A DNA stretch of 64,000 nucleotides from Streptomyces mirabilis (GCF_018310535.1 NZ_CP074102.1:8618001-8682000); one strand, 5' to 3'; shown: positions 14,996 to 24,349, counted from the first letter of the stretch. Made by a program: numbers and translations. The notes: generated from the letters alone by a model not told the origin.

Positions 14996-17900
14996 CTACT
15001 GGCCGAAGCCGTAGGCGAACAGGTGGTCGGTGCCCGTCGAGCCCGTCACCGGCAGCGTGATCGACGCCACCTGCTTGGACGCGTCGAGCGGGACCTTCGT
15101 GGCGAAGACGTAGGTCTTCACGTTGTCCCGGCCTCCGCTCCCGGTGTTCCGGTAGGCCGTCGTGACGGCCGTCGTGTCACCCGCGAGCGGCTTGCTCGAC
15201 CCGCCGTTCAGTGTCCAGTCCGAGAAGCCGACGGTCGACTGGGAGGTGGTGCCGTCGGTGTAGGTGACGGTCACCGTGCCCGAGACCCCGCTGCCGTCGG
15301 TCGGCGCGTTGGCCGCCGTGCCCAGCAGGCCCAGCGACGCACCCGACGTGCCGGCCGGCATCGGGATGGTCTGGCCGGCCATCTCCAGGTTGTCCAGCTG
15401 ACCGGACGTCACCGTCGGCCAGGTGTAGGAGACGCCGTCGACCGTGACGGTGGACCCGCTCGTGACACCCGCCGCCGACAGCGCGTTCTGCGAGAACGCC
15501 CAACCGCCGCCGTCGAAGCCGCCCGAGTAGCCGGCGCCGTCGGGGTAGATGCCCTCGTTGGTGTCGTACGGCCACAGCGCTCCGGCCTTGGCCACCGCCA
15601 CGCGGAGGGTGGCCCCGCTCACGGCCGTACCGGTGCTGTGGTCGGTCAGCGCGAAGGTGACCGGGAAGGTTCCCTCGTCCGCGCCCGCTGTCACGTGGAC
15701 CTTCGCCTCGGCGCTGCCCGAGGCGGGCACCGCCACCGAGCCGGACGCCGTGTCCAGCGTGACGCCGGAGGGCGCCGTCGCCTTCCAGTCGACCGTGACG
15801 GCCTTGCTGCCGAGGTTGGTCAGGTCGAGCGTGCCGTCACCGGACGCGCCCGGCTGGAGCACCAGGCCGTCGCTGGAGGGGCCGGTCGCCGCCAGTACCC
15901 GGTCGCCGCCCGTGGTGTCCGACGGCGGTGCCGCCGACGGGTCGGACGCCCAGGACTTGTCGGGCTCGGTGCCGAGCGTGAAGTCGACCGTGCCCGCGCC
16001 CGCGAATTGCTGGTACGTCAGCCAGGAGGTGTTCCACTCCTTGCCCTTGACGTCGAGCGACTGCACGTAGGGCGCGTCGGGCGCGGCCTGCGGCGCGTTG
16101 ATCTGCACCGACTTGCCGTTGCCGAAGGTCACCTTGGCCACCGGGAACGCCGGGCTGCCGAGCGCCAGGGTGTCCGTGCCCGGGGTCTCCGGGTACATGC
16201 CGAGCTCGGACCAGACGTTCCAGGAGCTCATCGCGCCGAGGTCGTCGTTGCCGAACGAGCCGACCGGAGCGTTGAAGTACAGGTTCTGCTGGGCCGTGCG
16301 AACGGCCGCCTGGGTCTTCCACGGCTGGCCCGTGTAGTCGTACTCCCAGGGGATCTCCACGCTGGGCTCGTTGCTCAGGTCGGCGTCGGTGTTGCCGGGG
16401 CGCGTGATGTTGTCGAGCAGGCTGTCCAGGAAGGACGAGTACGCCTTGGCACCGCCGCGTGCCTGGATGAGCTGCTGCAGGTTGAACGGGACCATCGGCG
16501 TGTACTGGGCCGAGGTGCCCTCGACGAAGCCGTTGGAGGTGCCGGGGGTGAAACCGGTCGCGAACTGGCCGTCCTTGTTCTTGCCCTGGATGTGGCCGGT
16601 CTGCGGGTTGAAGACGTTCATCCAGTCCTGGGCGCGAGTGGCGAACTTCTCGTACACGGCCGTCTGGCCCAGCGACTTCGCGAAGGCGGCGACGGCGTAG
16701 TCGGCGGAGTCGTACTCCAGCTGCGTGGAGACCGGGCCGTAGAAGTTGCAGCAGCCGTAGTCGTTCTCGTCCAGCGGGAGGTAGCCCTTCGTGTCCCGCA
16801 CGGACTCGCCGGGGCGGTCGTTGTTCGGGGCGGTGGCCTCGTGCTGCAGGGCGGCGAGCGCCTTGTCGGTGTCGAAGCTCCGGGCGCCGAAGGCGTACGC
16901 GTCGGCGATGATGCCGGCGGCGGGGTCGCCGACCATCACATAGCTCTCGCCGTTGTTCGAGGCCCACTTGGGCAGCAGGCCCGTCTGGTCGTAGCCGTTG
17001 AGCATCGAGGTGACGACGTCGCTGGTGACCTTGGGCTCGACCATCGCCATCAGCTGGGTCTGGGAGCGGTAGGTGTCCCAGCCCGAGTAGTTGGCGTACT
17101 GGGCCTGCTGGCCCTTTGCCAGCTTGTGGACCTGGTTGTCCATGCCCATGTACTGGCCGTTGTCGTCCGAGAAGACGTTGGGGTGCAGCAGCGCGTGGTA
17201 GAGCGCGGTGTAGAACTGCACCTGCTGGTCCGAGGACCCGCCGCCGGTCCGGATCTTGTTCAGTACCGCGTTCCAGGCGTCGTGGTTCGCCTGCTCGACG
17301 GCGCCGACGTTCCAGTTCTTGATCTCGGTGGTGAGGTTGTCCGCGGCGTTGGCGTCATTCGTGTACGAGATGCCGACCTTCGCGCTCACCGTCGGGTTTG
17401 AGGAGGTGTCGAAGGTCAGGTACATGCCGTTCGCGCCTGTCGTGGGGGGCTCGACGGCAGCCTTGCTCGTGGTGGACGCCCCGGACCCCGCGGCGGCGCT
17501 GGGCGCCGGGGACGGCGTGCTCGAGGATGTGGTGCCGCTCCCGTGCACGGTCGGGGAGGGCGCCGCGGGAACGGTGAAGTGCTTCTCCTTGAGCGGTTTC
17601 GACGGGTGCGTCTGCAGGTTCTGCTGGGCCCTGCCCGCCTTCAGCGACATCGCGCTGGGGTTGATGGTGCTGCCGACCCAGGTGCCGCTCGCGGTGAACG
17701 GCCGATCGAACTTGATGTCGAAGTGCAGCGTGTACCTGTTGCTCGCGCCGCAGAAGTGACCGCTGTCGATCGAGCCGCTGATCTCTTTCTTGTTCACCAC
17801 CTGGACGCGGGTTCCGTCCACCTGCGTGGCACCCCCACTGAGCTTGAACAGCAGGTTCGCCTGCTGGCCCGCGGGGAAGGTGAAGGTGCCCAGCCCCGCA

Positions 17901-18412
17901 CGGGTGGTGTCGGTCAGCTGGGTCTTCACCCCGTTCGCGTCGGTGACTTTGTAGTACCCGATACCCGCCTGCTCGTCGTCGTGGCTGAAGCCGACGGACG
18001 TGTCGCCGAGCTTGCCCGTCAGCGCGCCGGTCACCGGCAGGACGGGCAGGTCGCCCGCGACGCCGCAGCCGGGGCCCGAGACATGGGTGAGGCTGAAGCC
18101 GGAGATCTTGTTGTCGTTGTACTCGTAGCCGCCGCCGGACGGGCGGTCGGGCGTCGTGTCGGGACCCCACTGCACCATGCCGGCGGGCATGTCGGGGCCG
18201 GGAAAGGTGTCCACCGCACCGGAGGTGCCGATGAGGGGGTTGACGAGGGACGCGGGGTCCGTCACCAGGGTCGGCGTCGCGGCGCTAGCGGCATGGGCGC
18301 CCCCGATCGCCGGGAGTGGGAGTACGGCGATGCCCAGGACGGACACCACCGCCAGGCGTTGGCGGAATCTCATTCGGTCATGTGGCGCCGTTGAACGTCG
18401 AGGTCTGACCAT
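14996..18412 (-). CDS. Secreted GH92 family alpha-1,2-mannosidase
   Basis: This protein of about 1138 aa has a Sec-type signal (basic start, then LAVVSVLGIAVLPLPAIGG and AHA-like cleavage sites). The GH92 catalytic region begins with VNPLIGTSG and PGPDMPAGMVQWGPDT; further GH92 features are GYEYND, SGWDTYRSQ, KGYLPLDEN and NDDLGAMSSWNVWSELGMYP. A C-terminal NPCBM/NEW3-like beta domain and a final beta domain follow. A Ser/Thr/Pro/Ala-rich insert of about 50 residues interrupts the N-terminal beta-sandwich. It probably removes alpha-mannose from glycans outside the cell. ATG 18412 has GGAGG at 7-8 nt; ATG 18373 is an alternative. Confidence 0.9.
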   Translation of the reverse strand: MVRPRRSTAPHDRMRFRQRLAVVSVLGIAVLPLPAIGGAHAASAATPTLVTDPASLVNPLIGTSGAVDTFPGPDMPAGMVQWGPDTTPDRPSGGGYEYNDNKISGFSLTHVSGPGCGVAGDLPVLPVTGALTGKLGDTSVGFSHDDEQAGIGYYKVTDANGVKTQLTDTTRAGLGTFTFPAGQQANLLFKLSGGATQVDGTRVQVVNKKEISGSIDSGHFCGASNRYTLHFDIKFDRPFTASGTWVGSTINPSAMSLKAGRAQQNLQTHPSKPLKEKHFTVPAAPSPTVHGSGTTSSSTPSPAPSAAAGSGASTTSKAAVEPPTTGANGMYLTFDTSSNPTVSAKVGISYTNDANAADNLTTEIKNWNVGAVEQANHDAWNAVLNKIRTGGGSSDQQVQFYTALYHALLHPNVFSDDNGQYMGMDNQVHKLAKGQQAQYANYSGWDTYRSQTQLMAMVEPKVTSDVVTSMLNGYDQTGLLPKWASNNGESYVMVGDPAAGIIADAYAFGARSFDTDKALAALQHEATAPNNDRPGESVRDTKGYLPLDENDYGCCNFYGPVSTQLEYDSADYAVAAFAKSLGQTAVYEKFATRAQDWMNVFNPQTGHIQGKNKDGQFATGFTPGTSNGFVEGTSAQYTPMVPFNLQQLIQARGGAKAYSSFLDSLLDNITRPGNTDADLSNEPSVEIPWEYDYTGQPWKTQAAVRTAQQNLYFNAPVGSFGNDDLGAMSSWNVWSELGMYPETPGTDTLALGSPAFPVAKVTFGNGKSVQINAPQAAPDAPYVQSLDVKGKEWNTSWLTYQQFAGAGTVDFTLGTEPDKSWASDPSAAPPSDTTGGDRVLAATGPSSDGLVLQPGASGDGTLDLTNLGSKAVTVDWKATAPSGVTLDTASGSVAVPASGSAEAKVHVTAGADEGTFPVTFALTDHSTGTAVSGATLRVAVAKAGALWPYDTNEGIYPDGAGYSGGFDGGGWAFSQNALSAAGVTSGSTVTVDGVSYTWPTVTSGQLDNLEMAGQTIPMPAGTSGASLGLLGTAANAPTDGSGVSGTVTVTYTDGTTSQSTVGFSDWTLNGGSSKPLAGDTTAVTTAYRNTGSGGRDNVKTYVFATKVPLDASKQVASITLPVTGSTGTDHLFAYGFGQ

Positions 18413-18860
18413 CGGTTGCCTCCGCAGCGGTTGGCGCTTCGTACATCGGTGCTGACATCCCCGGGGAACCGAAGACGCCAGCGGTGGGCAACGGCGTCGG
18501 TCGCTCCGACGGCCTGACAACGTTGCCATGCACGAGAGTTGAGTGAAACGCGAGTGCTTGCGGCATGTCAACGAGGCCAACAAGACTTTCTGAGCGCGAA
18601 GTTCACAGAGGGATGCTCCGAGTGCCGTGATCCCGAGGTCGGCCGGACCGGCCAGGAGCCGTGCCGAGCCTTGAGGGAGTTGCCGTCTCGGCGAAGGCTC
18701 CTTGCGCCCGCAGCCACGAGCACACACCACCAAAGACAGGGGCAAGGCGCGGTTGTTGGCGTTGCGACCCCGCTGCCCGTGCCCAGCGCCTTGCACCCGG
18801 GGAACATCGGTGTCGGGAGCGTGGCGTCGTGTGCCCGGACGATGCCGGCCACGATGGCCA
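18413..18860. other. Intergenic stretch upstream of GH92
   Basis: No gene could be supported in these 450 nt. The first 130 nt must hold the GH92 promoter (minus strand); the rest borders a hexanucleotide tract and a TetR remnant and may be eroded sequence. Confidence 0.4.
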
Positions 18861-18930
18861 GACCCCGACCCAGACCCAGACCCAGACCCAGACCCCGACC
18901 CAGACCCCGACCCCGACCCCGACCCAGACC
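18861..18930. repeat. Hexanucleotide tandem repeat (GACCCA/GACCCC)
   Basis: Eleven complete 6-nt units, alternating irregularly between GACCCA and GACCCC, plus a partial unit. In one plus frame it encodes a Pro-Asp repeat, in a minus frame a Gly-Leu/Arg repeat. A perfect palindrome follows immediately. Confidence 0.9.
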
Positions 18931-18950
18931 GTGGCTATGGCCATAGCCAC
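18931..18950. repeat. Perfect 20-bp palindrome
   Basis: GTGGCTATGG followed by its exact reverse complement CCATAGCCAC, with no spacer, directly after the hexanucleotide tract. It could be an operator or a cruciform-prone site; no target gene is obvious. Confidence 0.85.
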
Positions 18951-18971
18951 GGCCGTGGCCCTGCGGCCGGC

Positions 18972-19232
18972 CAGGACCCGGACCAGGCTTTCGCCCGCGG
19001 CCAGGCCGAGCGCCACGAGGCCTGGCGCACCCAGATCCGCGAACTGGCCGAACGAGGTGTAACCGAAGGAGAGTTCGGCTCCGGCGACCTGGACGGCCGC
19101 ACGGTCCGCTGCCCCGCCCTCGCCGACGGTCTCGCCCCGCAACAGCTGCGGCAGGCACCCCCGCCGAGCACCGAGGGCGCGCGCCGCCACCTCAACCGTC
19201 TGCTCGAAACGGAACTCCGACGGCGGTCGTGA
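18972..19232 (+). pseudogene. TetR-family regulator C-terminal remnant
   Basis: The frame encodes AWRTQIRELAERGVTEGEFG and LADGLAPQQLRQ, then HLNRLLETEL, the ligand-binding C-terminal helices of a TetR/BetI-like repressor. The DNA-binding N-terminus is absent; upstream the frame runs into the hexanucleotide repeat. An intact homologue is about 190-200 aa, so only the last third remains. It may be the relic of the repressor for the neighbouring nitroreductase gene, which is an inference from position only. Confidence 0.5.
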
Positions 19233-19287
19233 GACGGTCGCGGGGCCCCGCACAATGGTGCCCGGCATCGAACAGGAGGACCCCCGT

Positions 19288-19683
19288 ATGTCCCGCAACC
19301 CCGAACGGAAATACCGCGTCGTCACGTCGTTCCAGCGGTGGATCGGCAATCCGCTCCTGAAGCGCCTGCCGATCCAGACCCTGCTGGAGACCACGGGACG
19401 CAAGTCGGGGCTGCCGCGCCGCACCCCGGTCGGCGGACGTCTGACGGGACGGGAGTTCTGGTTCGTCAGCGAGTACGGCGAGCGTTCGCAGTATGTGCGC
19501 AACATCCAGGCGGACCCGCGGGTCCGGGTCCGCGTCCGGGGCCGCTGGTACACCGGGACCGCCCATGTGATGCCCGAGGACGACGCCCGCGCGCGACTGA
19601 AGAGCCTGCCGCGGTTCAACAGCGTCGCGGTGCGGGCGATGGGCGCCGGTCTGACGACGGTGCGCGTCGATCTCACGGACTGA
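19288..19683 (+). CDS. Deazaflavin (F420)-dependent nitroreductase family protein
   Basis: This 131-aa protein matches the DDN/PNPOx-like split-barrel family: LLETTGRKSGLPRRTPVGG, the hallmark GRKSG-type F420 phosphate-binding region, and EYGERSQYVRNIQADPRVRV. Members reduce quinones or nitro compounds with F420H2. ATG 19288 follows AGGAGGA at 7 nt, so the in-frame upstream codon at 19255 is rejected. It is a single-gene unit ended by a hairpin at 19743. Confidence 0.87.
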   Translation: MSRNPERKYRVVTSFQRWIGNPLLKRLPIQTLLETTGRKSGLPRRTPVGGRLTGREFWFVSEYGERSQYVRNIQADPRVRVRVRGRWYTGTAHVMPEDDARARLKSLPRFNSVAVRAMGAGLTTVRVDLTD

Positions 19684-19742
19684 TCCCCGGCGCGCGGGGA
19701 ATTGCGAGCCCGGCATGGAATTCCCATTTGCCTTTTCCGGAA

Positions 19743-19785
19743 AAGTGTGGGCACGGGCTTTGCGTGCCTTTCCGTGCCCACACTT
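19743..19785 (+). terminator. Hairpin terminator
   Basis: Perfect 14-bp arms (19743-19756 and 19772-19785, AAGTGTGGGCACGG and its complement) around a 15-nt loop, 60 nt after the nitroreductase gene. Confidence 0.65.
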
Positions 19786-20051
19786 CGGGGCTGTTCGTCA
19801 AGTGCGAGATCGACAATATTCAAAGGGATTGAACGCGCCCGGAGCGGCGCCGAAAGAATGCTACGGTTGAGCCTCGTCCCGAGTCCGGATCGCGTGCCGT
19901 ATCGGCACCCTGGCCTCGGATTGCACAGCGAGTGTTCCGTTTCATCAGACTCCGTTCACTCTTTCGTCTCCCCGATCACTGCACTGGCATTTCATGTCTG
20001 CGGCGTGGTCGGGGGCACTGTTTCCTGCGCACTCCCTGGAGTACTTGATTC
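19786..20051. promoter_or_regulatory. Leader/promoter region of the MFS exporter gene
   Basis: This 266-nt region is clearly more AT-rich than its surroundings (for example ATCGACAATATTCAAAGGG) and contains no gene. It must hold the exporter promoter. No operator could be defined with confidence. Confidence 0.4.
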
Positions 20052-21581
20052 ATGTCTGCTGAGAGCGTGACCGCTGTTGCCCCCGCGGGGCCGGATACGT
20101 CCGGTTCCTCGTCCGGAGGCAGGCATCTCGGCCTGGCTCTTTTCGTGATCGCCGCGGCCCAGTTGATGGTCGTCCTGGACGCCACGATCACGAATATCGC
20201 CCTGCCCGCCATCCAGACCGACCTGGGCGTCTCCGACGCGAACCTCGCCTGGGTCGTCAACTCCTACGCGCTGGCCTTCGGAGGCCTGCTCATGCTCGGC
20301 GGGAGGGCGGGTGACCTCTTCGGTCGGCGGAAGATGTTCCAGGTCGGCATAGCCGTCTTCACCCTCGCCTCCCTGCTGGGCGGACTGGCCCCGAACGAGA
20401 GCCTGTTGATCGGCGCGCGCGTCCTGCAGGGCGTCGGTGCCGCACTCGCCGCGCCCAGCGCCCTGGCCCTGATCACCACCACCTTCCCGGTCGGCAAGTC
20501 GCGCAACACCGCGATGGGCGTGTACGCGGCGATGGGCGGCGTCGGCGCCACCGTCGGCCTGCTGCTCGGCGGCACGCTCACCGATGTTCTCGACTGGCGC
20601 TGGGTGTTCTTCGTCAACATCCCCATCGGCCTGGCCGTTCTGGCGGGCACCCGCACCCTGGTCGAGGCGGAGCGCCACCCCGGCCGCCTCGACGTCCCCG
20701 GCGCGATCACCGGCACCGGCGGCCTGATCGCCCTGGTCCACGGCATCACCCGGGGCGGCGAGGACGGCTGGACGGGCGGCCTCACCCTCGTCTCCTTCGC
20801 CGCCGCGGCCGTACTCCTGGCCGCCTTCCTGTTCCTCCAGGCCCGCACCGCCGACCCGATGATGCCGCTGCGCCTCTTCAAGGACCGCACCCGGTCGGGC
20901 AGTTACGCCACCATGCTGTTCATCGGCGCGGGCATGTTCGCCACCTTCTACTTCCTGACCCTCTACATGCAGCTGATCCTCGGCTACAGCCCCGTCAGGA
21001 CCGGCTTCGCCTACCTGCCGTTCAGCTTCGGCATGGCGATGGCAGCGGGCGTCAGCTCCAAGCTGGTCGTGCACCTCGCGCCGCGCCTGATCGCCGGTCC
21101 CGGCCTGCTCGTCGCGGCCGTGGGCATGAGCTGGTTCGCCACCCTGGAGCCGGACTCCTCCTACACCGCGCATCTGATGCCGGCGATGTTCGTGACCGCC
21201 CTGGGCCTGGGCATGAGCTTCGTCCCGATGACACTCGGAGCGGTCAGCGGCGTCTCCCACCAGGACACCGGCGTCGCCTCCGCACTGCTCAACACCGCCC
21301 AGCAGATCGGCGGCGCGCTCGGCCTCGCCATCCTGTCGACGATCTCCACCTCCGCGGCCGACGACAAGCTGCCCGAGGCGGCCGGCTCCCTCTACCGGGG
21401 CCTGGCCCCCAAGGACTTCGACCTGGTGGCCAAGGCGGGGGACGCACTGACCCACGGCTACACGGTGGCCTTCCTCGCCGCCGCGGTCATGTTCCTGGCC
21501 GGTCTGCTCGTCACCGCGTTCGCCATCAACGCGGGCAAGCAGCAGCACACCGAAGGCGCCGCCCCGGTCCACATGGGCTGA
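20052..21581 (+). CDS. MFS drug exporter, DHA2 (EmrB/QacA) family
   Basis: This 509-aa integral membrane protein has 14 predicted helices. Diagnostic segments are MVVLDATITNIALPAIQTDL (motif D1), GGRAGDLFGRRKMF (motif A), the antiporter motif C near GGVGATVGLLLGGTLTD, and WRWVFFVNIPIG. Such proton-driven exporters remove antibiotics and dyes. A stand-alone HxlR regulator gene follows, separated by a terminator, and may control it. ATG 20052 is taken as the start, after a weak GGAGTAC-like site. Confidence 0.9.
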   Translation: MSAESVTAVAPAGPDTSGSSSGGRHLGLALFVIAAAQLMVVLDATITNIALPAIQTDLGVSDANLAWVVNSYALAFGGLLMLGGRAGDLFGRRKMFQVGIAVFTLASLLGGLAPNESLLIGARVLQGVGAALAAPSALALITTTFPVGKSRNTAMGVYAAMGGVGATVGLLLGGTLTDVLDWRWVFFVNIPIGLAVLAGTRTLVEAERHPGRLDVPGAITGTGGLIALVHGITRGGEDGWTGGLTLVSFAAAAVLLAAFLFLQARTADPMMPLRLFKDRTRSGSYATMLFIGAGMFATFYFLTLYMQLILGYSPVRTGFAYLPFSFGMAMAAGVSSKLVVHLAPRLIAGPGLLVAAVGMSWFATLEPDSSYTAHLMPAMFVTALGLGMSFVPMTLGAVSGVSHQDTGVASALLNTAQQIGGALGLAILSTISTSAADDKLPEAAGSLYRGLAPKDFDLVAKAGDALTHGYTVAFLAAAVMFLAGLLVTAFAINAGKQQHTEGAAPVHMG

Positions 21582-21623
21582 CGCCCACCCCGGCATCACC
21601 ACGACGGACGCACAGGGAAAGCC

Positions 21624-21660
21624 GTGCCCGCCCCGCGGCCACGCGCCGCGGGGCGGGCAC
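21624..21660 (+). terminator. Strong hairpin terminator after the exporter
   Basis: A perfect 15-bp stem (21624-21638 with 21646-21660) and 7-nt loop in the 100-nt gap before the HxlR gene. Confidence 0.75.
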
Positions 21661-21685
21661 GGTCCTCCCGCCGCTGGAGCGCACC

Positions 21686-22078
21686 ATGACGAACCCATAC
21701 GCTCAAACGGACCCCCACAACCCCGAACCCTCCCCGACCATCCCCGCCCTGACCCGCGCCTTCGCCCTGCTCGGCAAACGCTGGAACGGCCTGGTCCTCG
21801 CCGCACTCGCCACGGGCCCCGCCGGATTCGGCGAGGTGCGCGAGCGTGTGCCCGGCATCAGCGACCGCATGCTCGCCGACCGCCTCCACGAACTGGCCGT
21901 CGCCGGACTCCTCACCCGAACCGTCCACCACGGCCCACCGCTGCGCTCCTCCTACGCCCTCACCCCGCACGGCAACGCGTTCCTCATCCCGCTCGCCGCC
22001 CTGGCGGTCTGGGCCGAGGAACACCTGCCGCCGCACCCCGACCGACCCCGCCACAAGACCCTGGCGGGGCAGCCCTGA
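21686..22078 (+). CDS. HxlR family transcriptional regulator
   Basis: This 130-aa protein is a compact HxlR winged helix: ALLGKRWNGLVLAALATGPAGF, FGEVRERVPGISDRMLADRL and a wing with RSSYALTPHG. It begins 25 nt after the exporter's terminator, so its own promoter must overlap that hairpin, or read-through links the two. The likely target is the exporter gene. It converges on the SGNH lipoprotein gene with only 6 nt between stop codons. Confidence 0.87.
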   Translation: MTNPYAQTDPHNPEPSPTIPALTRAFALLGKRWNGLVLAALATGPAGFGEVRERVPGISDRMLADRLHELAVAGLLTRTVHHGPPLRSSYALTPHGNAFLIPLAALAVWAEEHLPPHPDRPRHKTLAGQP

Positions 22079-22084
22079 GGACCG

Positions 22085-23026
22085 TCAGCCGACGCGGTCC
22101 GCTATCACCCGGGTGATCTCGCGCGTGATCCGCACGATGCCGGGGGAGCGGGCCGCGCAGGGCTTCGGCGTGGACGTGGTCGGCGCCAGGCAGAAGTGCA
22201 GATTGTCGTCGTCGCGGTGGAGGGCGGTGCGGTCGCGGCCCGGCTCGGTGCAGTACGCCGGATGGTCGTGCTCGTACGCGGTGCACGGCAGGTACTGCGC
22301 CCACGTGTACCGGGCCGTCGCCGGGCTCACCGTCCTCCCGGCGTCGGCGAGCAGGTCGTGGGAGGCCGCGGCCTGTGCCTTGTAGAGCGCGTTCACGCTC
22401 CGGATCCGCTCGGGGGTGATCGGGTCCGGCCCCTGCGACACCCAGACGATCCGGGGCCGCCGCGCGCCGCCCGCGTCCGCGATCTGTTCGGTCAGCCGCT
22501 TCATGTCCGCCTCGTACCGCTTGAAGTACGTGGCCGGTTCCTTGTCGTACGTGATGCCGTCCATGCAGGGCGTGTAGCCCCAGGAGTTGCCCCAGAACTG
22601 GAGCACCACGAAGTCCGGCCGCAGCGAGCGCACCAGCGCGGCGGCCTTGTCCGCGGGCGGTACGAGGGATCGCTCCCCGGTCCCCTCCAGGTAGTCGCAG
22701 AGGGTGGTGCCGGAGTAGGGGGCGCTCGTGTAACGGGCGTTCACCTCCTCCCGGAGCGACTGCCCGAGCACCTTCTGGCTCTCCATGGCGAGCGAGTCCC
22801 CGAGGTAGAGAACGGTGGGCGCCTTCGCCGCCGCGTCAACTGTCGTGCGAGTCGTGGGAACCGTGGGTGAGGCGGCGGGGCGCTGGCGGGTGGTCGTGGC
22901 CGGTGACGGAGCGGCCGTGGGCAACGCGGGATCCGGCGGCGACTGCTCCGGCCCCGACGCGGGGTCCCCGCACGCGGCGAGCAGCAGCCCGGCCAACAGC
23001 AGCCCCGCGATCCACGGCCTCCGCAT
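22085..23026 (-). CDS. SGNH/GDSL-hydrolase-like lipoprotein
   Basis: This 313-aa protein has a lipoprotein signal with the lipobox LLLAAC at about residue 19, then a Pro/Thr/Ala-rich linker. The catalytic fold starts at VLYLGDSLAMES (GDS nucleophile); QFWGNSW provides the Asn block, and DDDNLHFC near the C-terminus has the Asp/His pair. SGNH enzymes are esterases or acyl-transferases; here it would act at the outer face of the membrane. ATG 23026 follows GGGAG at 7 nt. It is conserved in Streptomyces as an uncharacterised lipoprotein. Confidence 0.8.
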   Translation of the reverse strand: MRRPWIAGLLLAGLLLAACGDPASGPEQSPPDPALPTAAPSPATTTRQRPAASPTVPTTRTTVDAAAKAPTVLYLGDSLAMESQKVLGQSLREEVNARYTSAPYSGTTLCDYLEGTGERSLVPPADKAAALVRSLRPDFVVLQFWGNSWGYTPCMDGITYDKEPATYFKRYEADMKRLTEQIADAGGARRPRIVWVSQGPDPITPERIRSVNALYKAQAAASHDLLADAGRTVSPATARYTWAQYLPCTAYEHDHPAYCTEPGRDRTALHRDDDNLHFCLAPTTSTPKPCAARSPGIVRITREITRVIADRVG

Positions 23027-23122
23027 GAAGCAACTCCCGCCCCGCCCGCCGAAAGGGGTCCCCAGGCAAGCACAGCGGGGCACAAGGGGGAAGACCTACG
23101 TCGGTCACGGCGTCGTCGGGCG

Positions 23123-24349
23123 TCAGGCCGGGGGACGGTGGCGGATGCGGGCTGCCAGCAGCGCCACGTCGTCCTCCGCGTGCCGGGCGTCGAGCCCTAC
23201 GAGGACCCTGTCGAGGGCCGCGTCGACACCGATCCCGGGAGGCAGCCGCAGCCCGGCCAGCCGGGCGAGCGAGGCGTCGATGTCCTCGCCGCGCCGCTCC
23301 ACCAGACCGTCGGTGAACATCACCAGGGTGTCCTCGGGAGCGAGCGCGCGCGTGACCGCCTCGTAGCCGCCCACGCCGGTGCCCAGCGGCGGACCGACCG
23401 TCAGCTGCAGCAGTTCCCCGGTGCCGTCCCCGGCGAACACGACCGGCGGCAGATGCCCGGCGCTGGCCAGCGTGGCCGTGCCCCGGGCCGGGTCGACCTG
23501 GACGAGCAGACAGGTCGCCGGACGCCGGGCGCCGTCCTCGGCGACGGCCGCGTCCAGGCGGCGCAGTACCCGGTGCGGCGGCAGATCCGTGGAGGCGACG
23601 TAGCGCAGCATCGAGCGGTACGCGTTCATGTCCACCGCGGCGTCCAGCCCGTGCCCCATGACGTCGCCCACCACCAGCAGGGTGCGCCCGAAGTGCAGCC
23701 GTACGGTCTCGAACCAGTCCCCGCCCACCAGGACGCTGCTGCCGGACGGCAGATAGCGGGTGGCGAGGTCGAGGTTGGGATGCGGGCGGCCCGGTTCGGA
23801 CAGCAGCGCCCGCTGCAGGGACAGCACGGTATCGCGCACGGCGTCGTGCTGCCGTGAGTGACCGAGGTGGACGGCCGCGAGCCGTGCCGCGTAGTGCGTG
23901 ACGGCGGTGCCCCGGTCGCTGAAGGCCTGCCCCTGTCGGACGGCCAGCAGCACTCCGTACAGGTGGCCGTGTGCCAGCAGCGGCACCGTCATGACCTCCC
24001 GGGGGACCGTGCCGGACAGGTCGAGCGACGCCGTGATCGGAAGCCCCTCGTCGAGAGCCTGGACGGACAGCGGGCGGGCGCCGTGCGCGGTCCAAGGGGT
24101 GAGCAGCTCGGAACGGCCACCCGTGGCGACACGGGTCAGGTTCGGCTCGTGCGAGTGCTCCGCGGCCGGGACGTCGGTGGGCAGCAGATCCACCGCGGCG
24201 GCGTCGCAGACCTCCCGGCACACGAACTCCGCGAGCTCCTCGCAGGTGGTCCGCTCGTCCAGGGTGGTGCCGATCGCCTCGACGGCGTCCTCCATCGCGG
24301 CGAACGACGCCCCCGCCCCCGTAGCGCCCTCACCGCCTCGGCCCGCCAT
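23123..24349 (-). CDS. GAF-PP2C (SpoIIE-type) serine phosphatase
   Basis: This 408-aa protein has an N-terminal GAF-like sensory domain (about residues 20-180) and a C-terminal PP2C/SpoIIE domain with VGGDWFETV, VVGDVMGHGLDAA, LASAGHLPPVV, LVMFTDGLVERRGEDID and a final HAEDDVALLA. It should dephosphorylate STAS antagonists and so release a sigma factor in response to a GAF ligand. ATG 24349 is preceded by GGAGGTGGC; upstream in-frame ATGs lack such a site. It is the second such phosphatase in the window. Confidence 0.88.
   Translation of the reverse strand: MAGRGGEGATGAGASFAAMEDAVEAIGTTLDERTTCEELAEFVCREVCDAAAVDLLPTDVPAAEHSHEPNLTRVATGGRSELLTPWTAHGARPLSVQALDEGLPITASLDLSGTVPREVMTVPLLAHGHLYGVLLAVRQGQAFSDRGTAVTHYAARLAAVHLGHSRQHDAVRDTVLSLQRALLSEPGRPHPNLDLATRYLPSGSSVLVGGDWFETVRLHFGRTLLVVGDVMGHGLDAAVDMNAYRSMLRYVASTDLPPHRVLRRLDAAVAEDGARRPATCLLVQVDPARGTATLASAGHLPPVVFAGDGTGELLQLTVGPPLGTGVGGYEAVTRALAPEDTLVMFTDGLVERRGEDIDASLARLAGLRLPPGIGVDAALDRVLVGLDARHAEDDVALLAARIRHRPPA

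Noticed and set aside
15023..17401. Plus-strand frame of 792 codons opposite the GH92 gene
   Set aside because: The GH92 protein on the other strand has a signal peptide and all family motifs; the plus frame has none.
18603..19823. Minus-strand Gly-Leu-rich frame over the hexanucleotide tract
   Set aside because: The apparent repeat protein follows from the DNA repeat; the sides show no conserved domain.
19992..21806. Minus-strand frame of 604 codons opposite the MFS exporter
   Set aside because: It is Gly/Glu/His-rich antisense of membrane-helix codons and has no ribosome-binding site.
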